Assembly: GCA_016213265.1 (NCBI GenBank)
Contig: JACRBA010000135.1
Span: 19,427 to 83,426 of the forward strand
DNA length: 64,000 nt
Direction of reading: 5' to 3'
From: Burkholderiales bacterium
Lineage (GTDB): Bacteria > Pseudomonadota > Gammaproteobacteria > Burkholderiales > Burkholderiaceae_C
Position numbers and translations under genes: made by a program. How positions within the stretch are numbered: position 1 is the first letter of the stretch; every line of letters starts with the position of its first letter. The notes beneath the pieces were generated by a model, which saw nothing but the letters and a program-made list of their open reading frames with translations, was not told the origin of the DNA and made no database searches. Below, piece by piece: positions 53,793 through 61,003 of this stretch.

Positions 53793-54665
53793 TCAAAGCG
53801 ACATGCGTGGCAACCACAACCCCATTGCGGCCGCGAACGTGCCGCCACAAATCGCAAGTGTGACCATGCTGAGCGCAGCCGCAACCCCGAAGCGCGCCAC
53901 CGCGCCTCCCCGATCCTTTGCGTTCAGGTACAGCTGCATCAGTGCCAGAGGCAGGACGACGTAGGCGCCGAATGCCAGCAGAGTGAGGAAGGGGCCCTGG
54001 AACGTGGCGGCGTCGAAGCCGACGGGCCGCCGGTGCACCGCAAGCCAGGCCATCAGCCCGACGCGGAAGAACCAGACGCCGCTGGCCACGACGAATAGGC
54101 GAAGAGCCCAGCGCTGGTGGTCGCTGAATCGGCGCGACCGCGCGGCGCGCCAAGCCATAGCTGAGCAGCCCAGGATGAGTAGCGCGTTGATGCTGATGGC
54201 CAAATGCTGCGTGAGGTCGCCCGCGACACCGCCACGAACCCAGACCAGCCACAGGCCACCAGAAGCCAGCATGGCCGCGAAGCCGATGTACATGCGGCCG
54301 TTCCACCGGTGAAACGCCGGCGAGGACCGGCGAATGTCCGGGATCAGCTGCAATACGCCACCCGTCACCCACGCGACCGCCAGCAGCAGGTGCAGGCCCA
54401 GCAGCGCGTTGCCCAGAGGATCTGCCGCGTCAAAGCCTCGCGGCAGCACCTTGCCCCATCGCTCGTAGTTCCCGGCGATTGCGGCGCCGCCGTAGAAGAT
54501 CGCTACATACGCGGCGAAGATCGCCTGGCCCGTGAGGGTAGCGGCCAGCCACGCCGTGGCGCTGCCTGAAAGCGCAGCACGGGACCAGGAGGTCCAACGC
54601 TCGGTTCCACCGGTCTGTGATGGAAGGTGGCCGGTGGTAGCTGCGGTTGTTTCTCGAATCGACAC
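53793..54665 (-). CDS. DUF2306-type integral membrane protein
   Basis: 290 residues from a GTG at 54665. About seven membrane helices; 'FHRWNGRMYIGFAAMLASGGLWLVW' and 'FSDHQRWALRLFVVASGVWFFRVGLMAW' with histidines in or near helices are typical of DUF2306 proteins. Function not known. It converges on the GGDEF gene with a 164-base gap containing nothing I recognise. Confidence 0.82.
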   Translation of the reverse strand: MSIRETTAATTGHLPSQTGGTERWTSWSRAALSGSATAWLAATLTGQAIFAAYVAIFYGGAAIAGNYERWGKVLPRGFDAADPLGNALLGLHLLLAVAWVTGGVLQLIPDIRRSSPAFHRWNGRMYIGFAAMLASGGLWLVWVRGGVAGDLTQHLAISINALLILGCSAMAWRAARSRRFSDHQRWALRLFVVASGVWFFRVGLMAWLAVHRRPVGFDAATFQGPFLTLLAFGAYVVLPLALMQLYLNAKDRGGAVARFGVAAALSMVTLAICGGTFAAAMGLWLPRMSL

Positions 54666-54706
54666 GGTCGGTACCTTTCGTGCAGTAGCTGCCTCAACGG
54701 CCGGCA

Positions 54707-56491
54707 GTGGCGTCGGGGCGTTTCGTCCTTCTTGGCACAGATGGTTTCCAACACCGATCGTCCCAGCACGCTGATCGATTCACCGACGAAGCAGTGGCAG
54801 CTCTGGCCCGCCCTGGTGCGCACCTGGCGCGCTGTCGTCGGTTGGCCTCCGGATGGGAGAACGAGATCGGCGACGAACTCCTGCGCCAGGACCTGCTACT
54901 GGCCACCGACGGCCAGCCCGAGCGTCGCCTGGCCACGGCCGGCGAGCTGGCCGATCGACTGCGCCGACTCGGGCAGCGCCACGCCGATATGGCCGAACAG
55001 CGGCGCGCACAGGATGCCGCGCGCCGCGACCACGAAGCGCTCGCCCGCGCGCAGGTGCGCAGGCCGATCACCTATGCGCTCATCGGCGTGCTCGTTCTGG
55101 GCATCGCGGTGGCGCTGTGGCTGCGTCAGGAGGCCGTCAACGCGCGCAACCTGGCCCGCGCAGAGCTCGACCGCGCGAATGCGCTGGCCCGCTTCCTGAA
55201 CGAGGACCTGATCGGTCGCTCCAACCCGCTGGTGTCGGCCAAGGGCCCGGACGCGACGCTGCGCGAAGTCCTGCTCGCCGCGCGCGACCGCGTGCCGGCG
55301 CGCTTCGAGGCCCAGCCGGAGACCGCCGCCGTCATTCACGGCAGCCTCGCGACCCTGTTCAGCGCCATCGACCTGTTCCAGGACGCCGAGGCGCAGGCCC
55401 GGCAGGCGCTCACCCTGATCGAGCGCGACGGCCGCAGCGACGGCGATGCCGCCTTCCAGGCCCGGACGGTGCTCGCGCGGGTGCTGTCACGGATGGGCCG
55501 GTTCGACGAGGCGGCCCAACAGCTCGAGCAGCTCGAACGGCTGAGTGCGCACACCACCGACCCGCTCGCTCGGCAACGCCTCGCGGCGGCGCGTAGCACT
55601 TGGTTCATCGGGCGGGGCGAGTTTGACAAGGCGGTGGTCCAACTGCGCGCGGCGATCGCCGGGCTCGGTCCCACCGACCCAGGCAACACCGCCGCGCGCG
55701 ACACCCTACGCCTGGACCTGATCACGACGCTGACATTGGCCGGACAGGACCAGCAGGCCCTCGACGAGGGCGGACGGCTGATCGACGAAGCGCAGGGGCG
55801 CAAGGAAGACAGCGCGCTGCTGGTGGCGCTCGCGCGCCTGGCGCAGGTACGTGCCTATCGCAACGACCATGCGGCCGCCGAAAAGCTCCTGCTCGAGGCG
55901 CAACCGGTCATCGTGGCCCGCCTGGGCGAGAACCACTCGAGGCATCTGCAACTGCTCGGCGAATTGCTCGGGGTCGCCTTCCGGAGCGGTGACTGGCCAC
56001 GTGCGACTGGCTATGCGCAGATGGCCCACGAGCGCGTGCGCGCAGAGTTCGGCGACGGGCACGTGCTGACCTACGTGACACTGCTGAACTGGGCGCGCAC
56101 ACTGGACGAAGCCGGGAGGGCGAAGGATGCCGTGGACAAGGCGCGCACGGCCCACCGGCATCTGCTGAACCTCGTCGGGCCTGCTTCGCCGCAGACCCAG
56201 GATGCGGCGTTCGTGCTGGCCCTGATCGAGCTCGAACTCGGCGGGGCCCGGAACGCGCAGTCCCTGATCGATCAACTCGATCCGGCGGCGCTCGAGTCCG
56301 GGCGTGCCACGGGGCAATGGCCGGCCTCGATCGATGCGCTGCGCGGCATGGCCCTTCAGTTGAAAGGCGATGCAGCAGCCGCGCGACCGTTGTTGGACTC
56401 CGCGCTCGCCGCTCTCAAGGACGAAGAAGCGCTGGCGAAACCTGCGCGCCTGTATGTGGCGGCAAGGCAGGCGCGCGCGCGCTTGCATTGA
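54707..56491 (+). pseudogene. Ser/Thr kinase-TPR gene lacking the kinase domain
   Basis: Family-like sequence starts abruptly at about 54,851 with 'GWENEIGDELLRQDLLLATDGQPERRLATAGELADRLRRL', the last 45 residues of a Hanks-type kinase domain as found in bacterial kinase-TPR fusions. A membrane helix ('YALIGVLVLGIAVALWL', about residues 121-137) and some 400 residues of TPR repeats follow intact. The kinase N-lobe and catalytic loop (~280 residues) are missing. The preceding 48 codons show no homology. Whether a start inside the frame gives a membrane-anchored TPR protein is open. Confidence 0.7.
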
Positions 56492-56909
56492 AATCCGGCG
56501 CGGGCCAACCTTCAGCCCGCCTGGTTCCCCCGCCGAGAGGAGGGGTCTGCCTGCATGACGGCCTCGATCGGATCGGTGGGGGCATTGGCTCGGAGACGGA
56601 GACGAGAACCGAGGGGCTCGCGACGCGAGCCCCTGAAATTTTGTAGCGTGCCGAAATTTCGTTTCGAGACAGATCCTGGCAGTCCAGCCTTGGCCGATTG
56701 CTGTGATGCCGATTTCGTTGGTATCCAGCGTCAAACGCCTGTGGGCGGAGCAGTGCACCACGGCATCGGCGAAAGGCGGCTTTGGAGCAGCACGATCCGG
56801 GCGGCGGAGTCGCTGATGGGTGTCGGTTCCGGCCAGCCGACTTGGCGAACAAGCTGCCACAGACCGGTCTTAGAGCTCTGGGCCTGCGCCCGCCGCGACG
56901 CGAGTGCCG
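56492..56909. other. Intergenic stretch with hairpin, no gene seen
   Basis: 418 bases between the TPR gene and parE. Open frames here are short and unlike neighbouring genes. The only structure seen is the hairpin at 56613-56633; the section after it (AAATTTTG, then CGAAATTTCG at 56650-56659) is A+T-rich compared with the surroundings. Confidence 0.5.
56613..56633 (+). terminator. Possible terminator hairpin
   Basis: Perfect 9-bp stem GGGGCTCGC / GCGAGCCCC with a 3-base loop, followed by TGAAATTTTG. It lies 122 bases after the TPR gene stop. The T-run is weak, so termination is likely but not certain. Confidence 0.45.
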
Positions 56910-57236
56910 TCAATATGAGGCGAACTCGTGGCCCAAGATCGCCAAGATGTCCTGGCGCTCGCCTAGCAGCCGGACCACATCCAGGTGCTCTCCGAGTTCG
57001 AAGTAGCACCACAGGAGCGGGAACTTCGCCACCTGCCAGGTCCGAAGACCTGGAATGCCAAGGAGCTTTCCGAGCGTCGGTGAGCCGATGCCAGGGTCGA
57101 GTTCGAGCTGGTCAAGCGCGGCGTTGGTGGCCTTGGCCACCTTCACCGCCACGCGGGTACCCCCCTCCTTGCGGTAGTACCGGACTTCGCGCTGCTGGTC
57201 GCGCAGCGCCTGCGGGCGCAGAAGCGCCGGCTTCAA
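56910..57236 (-). CDS. parE: ParE/RelE-superfamily toxin
   Basis: 108 residues. Compact RelE/ParE fold: 'EVRYYRKEGGTRVAVKVAKATNAALDQLELDPGIGSPTLGKLLGIPGLRTWQVAKFPLLWCYFELGEHLDVVRLLGERQDI' has the usual helix-hairpin then four strands, and the Arg in 'GLRTW' typical of ParE. ParE toxins poison DNA gyrase. The start overlaps the antitoxin stop by 4 bases. RelE-type mRNA cleavage cannot be excluded. Confidence 0.88.
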   Translation of the reverse strand: MKPALLRPQALRDQQREVRYYRKEGGTRVAVKVAKATNAALDQLELDPGIGSPTLGKLLGIPGLRTWQVAKFPLLWCYFELGEHLDVVRLLGERQDILAILGHEFASY

Positions 57237-57484
57237 TCGACCTCGCCGCGAGCGATCGCCAGCAGTTCCTTCTCGTCCGGCTGTGTGCGACGACGGCCTG
57301 GCCCGGATGCCAGCCCCTCTTCGATGAGGTCGCGAAGCCGCTTCCTGGCCTGCTCTTCCTGATCGCGCCGTACCAGGTCGCGGATGTACTCGCTGGTGTT
57401 GCCGTAATTGCCTGCTGCGACCCGGTTGTCGATGTACTCACGCATCGACTCGGGCAAGGCGAAGCTCATGGTTTGGCGGCTCAT
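57233..57484 (-). CDS. parD: ParD-type ribbon-helix-helix antitoxin
   Basis: 83 residues. The RHH DNA-binding part is 'TMSFALPESMREYIDNRVAAGNYGNTSEYIRDLVRRDQEE' (residues 5-44), the usual ParD/CopG pattern; the C-terminal half is charged and wraps the toxin. First gene of the pair; it would repress its own promoter. Just before it lies GACAACGGTTGTC (57505-57517), a perfect inverted repeat suited as its operator. Confidence 0.9.
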   Translation of the reverse strand: MSRQTMSFALPESMREYIDNRVAAGNYGNTSEYIRDLVRRDQEEQARKRLRDLIEEGLASGPGRRRTQPDEKELLAIARGEVD

Positions 57485-57504
57485 GGGGCGATCTTGGGCG
57501 GTTT

Positions 57505-57517
57505 GACAACGGTTGTC
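57505..57517. promoter_or_regulatory. Inverted repeat upstream of parD, probable autoregulatory operator
   Basis: GACAACGGTTGTC: six-base arms GACAAC / GTTGTC around a single G. It lies 20 bases before the parD ATG on the - strand, where RHH antitoxins normally bind. Confidence 0.5.
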
Positions 57518-57531
57518 AATTCCCCCCGCCC

Positions 57532-57738
57532 CATCCCGGCTGCGAGCTCGAAGACCGGTGCAACTGCGGGGAGCATTTCAGCGGCGAAGTCGTCGTCCTG
57601 AACCGGATGAATCCCGGCTACTGCCAATGCGGCCGGATGGCGTTCGTCATCGACCAGCTCAAGCCGAGCGGGACGGCTGTCTGGTTCAACGCCCCGCCGC
57701 CGTACCACGTGACCTGGGCTGCAGCGGTCTTCGGCTAA
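57532..57738 (+). pseudogene. Gene fragment of unknown family
   Basis: An open stretch of 68 codons without a start codon, ending in TAA at 57736-57738. It reads 'CELEDRCNCGEHFSG' and 'MNPGYCQCGRMAFVIDQL', with five Cys in the first 40 residues, hinting at a zinc-binding fold. The same frame continues open after the TAA into the next entry, so both may be parts of one gene interrupted by a stop. Not recognised. Confidence 0.3.
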
Positions 57739-57795
57739 CACCTGCGCTTCGTCAGCGTACCGGCGACGGCACGGATCGACTGGACGCTGCCGCGC

Positions 57796-58305
57796 TTGAG
57801 CAAGGCTCTGCGGCGGGCAACCTGGGCTGCGGCCCAACAGCAACGGGCAACGGACCTGCTCGCGTCTTGCAGCGGCCCGTGCCTCACCTGGTCGGCGCAC
57901 GGCGGCTGGGGCGTGTGCGCGTCGGCCACACCGGAGATCGCGCCGACCAAGCGCCACCGGCTGCTGGGCGTCGCCGGCACGCCGGGGTTCTGGGTCTTCC
58001 CATGGGAAGGCGACTTCGCGGCCAGGGCCTGCGAGGTCAGGATCCAAGCCTTCGGTGCCACGGCTCGTGAGGCCGTCGACGCCCTAAGGGCGGCCGTTCG
58101 GCAGCACCGCAAGCAGTTCCCGCAGGAACACTCCAGGCCAACCACGCCGACGTCTAACCCGGTGCCGTTGCGTTCGGAGTCTCACCTGAGGTACGCGGTG
58201 ATGGTCAGTCTGGAGCTGCAGGCACACGGCTTCTGGAAGCGGGCCTGGATGTTCGGCAACATCGCCCGCGAGCACTTGGCATCCGGCCAGCGTGCGCGCC
58301 GCTGA
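57796..58305 (+). CDS. Hypothetical protein or gene fragment
   Basis: 169 codons from a TTG; the frame is open back to the TAA at 57738. It contains 'RHRLLGVAGTPGFWVFPWEGDF' and 'ATAREAVDALRAAVRQHRKQF', with a plausible residue mix up to about codon 115 and less so afterwards. No family recognised. It may be the second half of a broken gene that begins with the fragment at 57532. Confidence 0.3.
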   Translation: MSKALRRATWAAAQQQRATDLLASCSGPCLTWSAHGGWGVCASATPEIAPTKRHRLLGVAGTPGFWVFPWEGDFAARACEVRIQAFGATAREAVDALRAAVRQHRKQFPQEHSRPTTPTSNPVPLRSESHLRYAVMVSLELQAHGFWKRAWMFGNIAREHLASGQRARR

Positions 58306-58341
58306 CGAGCCTGTTGGGCCGGCCGAGGCCGATGAAGCGGC

Positions 58342-58537
58342 GCGGCAAACGCCCGCCGCCCTGCAGCCAGGTGCTGACGGCGTATCCGTGCTGCTGTGGC
58401 AACTCGTGCTTCAGGTGATCAGCGAGTTCGTTCCACTGGGTCTGCAGGAACTCGACCTGCTCGGGCGACGGCGTCACCCTCGCATAGAGCGTTTGCCGCG
58501 ATGCACCATTGAAGAACCTGGAGGCGAACCCCATCAA
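58342..58537 (-). pseudogene. Remnant of a nucleotidyltransferase gene (CD-NTase-like N-terminus)
   Basis: The first ~65 codons ('TPSPEQVEFLQTQWNELADHLKHELPQQHGYAVSTWLQG') resemble the N-terminal helix and the start of the active-site strand of CD-NTase/SMODS-type nucleotidyltransferases, in which 'TWLQGS' leads into the GS motif. Homology stops exactly there and unrelated sequence follows. The remaining ~300 residues are missing. The rest of 58306-58598 shows nothing else. Confidence 0.5.
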
Positions 58538-58598
58538 CGCCCTCCCCGCGCGATGGGCGTGATCGCTCGCTGCCGCCGCATCGACCTGCGATCGCGGG

Positions 58599-59174
58599 TC
58601 ACAGGATGGCCCGGTAACTGCTCAGCGCCTGCGTCGTCTGCGCAAGGCCCTGCCGCAGGAGCACGTCCAGGTAGACGTCCACCGCCATGGGCGGATTCTT
58701 CAACTGACCACGCTGCCGCTGCGCTGCGGAGATGACGGCGGCAGGATCGAGATCGAAGAGGTTATCGATAAACAGGTCCGGGTGCTGCGCCTCGATCCCG
58801 AAGGGATCGAGCGCTTCGGAGGGGAAGTCCTTCTCGTTGAAGGTGACGATGACGTTCGCACCGCAGCGAATCGCCGCGGCAAGCACATGCCGATCGCCTG
58901 GATCGGGCAGTTGCAGGCTGTCAGCGAGCGCCTCGTGGCCGGCGACCAGGGCATCGGGGATCGCCTTGTCCATCAGTTCCGACGTGCGATTCAACTGCTC
59001 GAACGTCAGGTCCGGTCGATCGCGCAGCAGACTGCGCTTCCACTCCTCATGAATCTGCGCGCTCCACCGTGCCCGGAAGCGCCCGGTCAGCCCCAGCCAC
59101 ATCAGGAAGTCTCGAAGCGGTGCGGGGTAGAGGACGCAGGCGTCGTAGACCGCGGTGAAGTTCGAGTGCCTCAT
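58599..59174 (-). CDS. PIN-domain toxin (VapC-like ribonuclease)
   Basis: 191 residues. The PIN acidic residues are seen in 'AVYDACVLYPAPLRDFL' (Asp10), 'PDPGDRHVLAAAIRCGANVIVTFNEKDFP' (Asp-x-His-Val-Leu-Ala and the closing Asp), with a conserved Glu in 'IHEEWKRSL'. Mg-dependent RNase fold. Its ATG overlaps the HTH antitoxin stop (ATGA). Longer than classical VapC (about 130), as is usual for PIN toxins paired with excisionase-type antitoxins. Confidence 0.88.
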   Translation of the reverse strand: MRHSNFTAVYDACVLYPAPLRDFLMWLGLTGRFRARWSAQIHEEWKRSLLRDRPDLTFEQLNRTSELMDKAIPDALVAGHEALADSLQLPDPGDRHVLAAAIRCGANVIVTFNEKDFPSEALDPFGIEAQHPDLFIDNLFDLDPAAVISAAQRQRGQLKNPPMAVDVYLDVLLRQGLAQTTQALSSYRAIL

Positions 59175-59638
59175 TCGTAGCCCATGCGCAGATCCTGGGC
59201 CTGCTGCGCCAGGGCCTCCATTGCCGCGTGGCTGGCTTGCTCGCGCTCTTCGCGATATCGCATCAGATCGGCGAACAGCACGCGCCGGTGCTTGCCGGTC
59301 TTGTGGAACGGCAGCACACCCTCTTCGAGCAGCTTGACCAGATGCGGGCGCGAGACATTGAGCATGTCCGCCGCCTCCTGCGTCGTGAGCTCCGCGTGGA
59401 TGGGCACCACCTTGACGGCATTGCCATCGGCAAGCTCGGCCAGGATGTCGACGAGCAGCCGCAGTGCCGAGGTCGGCAGTTCGACCTGATGCGCCTTGTT
59501 CTTCTCGTCGTAGATCTGGATGCGCTGGATCTCGCCCTGGGTCGCCAAGTAGGCGGCCAGCGCGCGCTGGCCCTTGGCGGCGGCCTGAACCTCTTGCTCA
59601 AGGGGCAAACTCGTTCGGGACAGGTCGTTGGCGGTCAT
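59171..59638 (-). CDS. Excisionase-type HTH antitoxin
   Basis: 155 residues from ATG 59638 (AGGAGA six bases upstream). The C-terminal half has the HTH_17 excisionase helix-turn-helix 'LTTQEAADMLNVSRPHLVKLLEEGVLPFHKTGKHRRVLFADLMRYREER' (about 87-135). Pairs with the coupled PIN toxin. A clear promoter, -35 TTGCGA / 17 / -10 TATGAT, lies directly upstream, flanked by AAACG repeats that may be its binding sites. Confidence 0.87.
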   Translation of the reverse strand: MTANDLSRTSLPLEQEVQAAAKGQRALAAYLATQGEIQRIQIYDEKNKAHQVELPTSALRLLVDILAELADGNAVKVVPIHAELTTQEAADMLNVSRPHLVKLLEEGVLPFHKTGKHRRVLFADLMRYREEREQASHAAMEALAQQAQDLRMGYE

Positions 59639-59660
59639 GGGGGTCTCCTGGTGTTTTGAC

Positions 59661-59689
59661 ATCATAAACGCAACAAACGAAACTCGCAA
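59661..59689 (-). promoter_or_regulatory. Promoter of the HTH/PIN toxin-antitoxin operon
   Basis: On the - strand: TTGCGA (59689-59684), 17-base spacer, TATGAT (59666-59661). AAACG occurs four times in the same short gap, at 59666, 59675, 59696 and 59708 (+ strand), so the promoter is embedded in possible binding sites for the antitoxin. The divergent nucleotidyltransferase start is only 43 bases from the -35. Confidence 0.6.
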
Positions 59690-59731
59690 TATTCGAAACG
59701 CCATCTCAAACGCATCGAGGACCGTCAATCC

Positions 59732-60826
59732 ATGAACTACAGCCAGAAGATCCAGCGCCTGAAGGACAGGCGCCAAGGCCTGTACAGCCGCGACGGGGCC
59801 TACAACTTCGCCGAGGCACTCAATGGGACGGCCAAGCTCGAGAAGTTCCAGCAACTCGCCGAACCGGAAGCCGTCAAGTACGCCATTGGCGCCATGCAGG
59901 CCGTCGACGCCGACTACACGCTGAAGTCGTACGCGGAAGGCAACCGGGTGCGTGACCGCCTCGCCGAGGGCCTGGCCGCCGCCAACATTCCCGCGGCCTT
60001 CGACTACCAGGGCTCGGTGCCCCTCGACGTCCATGTGCGCGGCAACAGCGACGTCGACCTGCTGGTCCTGCACGATGGGTTCGTCACGGTCGACGCGGCG
60101 GCCAAGACTGCCTACAGCTACCACGACATTCCCGGCAAGACGCCGGCCGAGGAACTGGCCGGCTTGCGCGCGGAGTGCATCGCCATTCTGGAGCGACGTC
60201 TTTGGGGCGCAAAGGTCGACGCGACGCCCAGCAAAGCGGTCTCGCTCACCGGCGGGTCGCTGCAGCGCGCGGTGGACGTGATCCCGTCCCACTGGCACGA
60301 CACGCTGGACTGGAAGCGGACCGGGGACAAGCGACATCGCGACATCTATGTGCTGGACAGCAAGCTGGCCCAGCGCATGAAAAACCGACCCTTCATGCAC
60401 ATCGGGCTCATCGAGGACAAGTGCAAGACGGTCCGTGGCTCGCTGCGCAAGTGCATCCGCCTGCTGAAGAACCTGCGCTACGACGCGGACAAGGCGATCG
60501 ATCTGTCGAGCTACGACATCGCGGCACTGGCCTGGCACATGACGGACCAGGAACTCGCCGTCCCGTTCGGCGTCGACTTGCTGCTGGTCGAGCGAGTCCG
60601 CAGCCACCTCAAGTTCCTGCTGGACCAACCGTCCTACCGCGCGGCGCTGTTCGTGCCCGACGGATCCCGGCTCATCTTCGACAAGCCGGAGAAGGTCCAC
60701 GCCCTGGCGGACCTGTTCAAGGAAGTCGAACAGTTGTCCGCGGATCTCGCGCGCGAGATCAACCCGCTCGCGGCCTACGCGGGCTTGCCCCGCCACCAGG
60801 TGCTCAACAAGGCCATTCTCTTGTAG
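59732..60826 (+). CDS. Nucleotidyltransferase of the polymerase-beta superfamily (CD-NTase-like)
   Basis: 364 residues. The active-site pattern is complete: Gly94-Ser95 in 'YQGSVPLDV', Asp107 and Asp109 in 'NSDVDLLVL', and a third acid Asp182 in 'LQRAVDVIPSHW'. The 'DVIP' context of the third Asp is typical of CD-NTases and OAS-like enzymes, and the C-terminal helical part ('IEDKCKTVRGSLRKCIRLLKNLRYD') agrees. It could make a nucleotide signal or modify a tRNA or protein. It is divergent from the HTH/PIN toxin-antitoxin pair and shares its 93-base control region; no CBASS effector gene is adjacent. Confidence 0.75.
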   Translation: MNYSQKIQRLKDRRQGLYSRDGAYNFAEALNGTAKLEKFQQLAEPEAVKYAIGAMQAVDADYTLKSYAEGNRVRDRLAEGLAAANIPAAFDYQGSVPLDVHVRGNSDVDLLVLHDGFVTVDAAAKTAYSYHDIPGKTPAEELAGLRAECIAILERRLWGAKVDATPSKAVSLTGGSLQRAVDVIPSHWHDTLDWKRTGDKRHRDIYVLDSKLAQRMKNRPFMHIGLIEDKCKTVRGSLRKCIRLLKNLRYDADKAIDLSSYDIAALAWHMTDQELAVPFGVDLLLVERVRSHLKFLLDQPSYRAALFVPDGSRLIFDKPEKVHALADLFKEVEQLSADLAREINPLAAYAGLPRHQVLNKAILL

Positions 60827-61003
60827 GCCAGCGGGCGACCTCAGGACCGCCGGCGCTTGTCGGTTGCGAGCCGCGCGCGACGTGTAAGGGCCAGGTTTCC
60901 AGCGCGCCGAGCCTCAACCCTTGGCGGCTTGTGACGAAAACCCACTACGGGACGGGCGGCAGGTCAGGCATGGCTGCACTTCCGAAGGAGGGAGCACCGC
61001 GCC

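Noticed and set aside
59171..60796. A 541-codon protein formed by the antitoxin plus upstream sequence
   Set aside because: Upstream part is the shadow of the nucleotidyltransferase; the antitoxin has its own ATG, ribosome site and promoter.
59732..60826. Calling the nucleotidyltransferase a CBASS cyclase
   Set aside because: No Cap2/Cap3, phospholipase, endonuclease or membrane effector gene is next to it; only the active-site pattern is shared.
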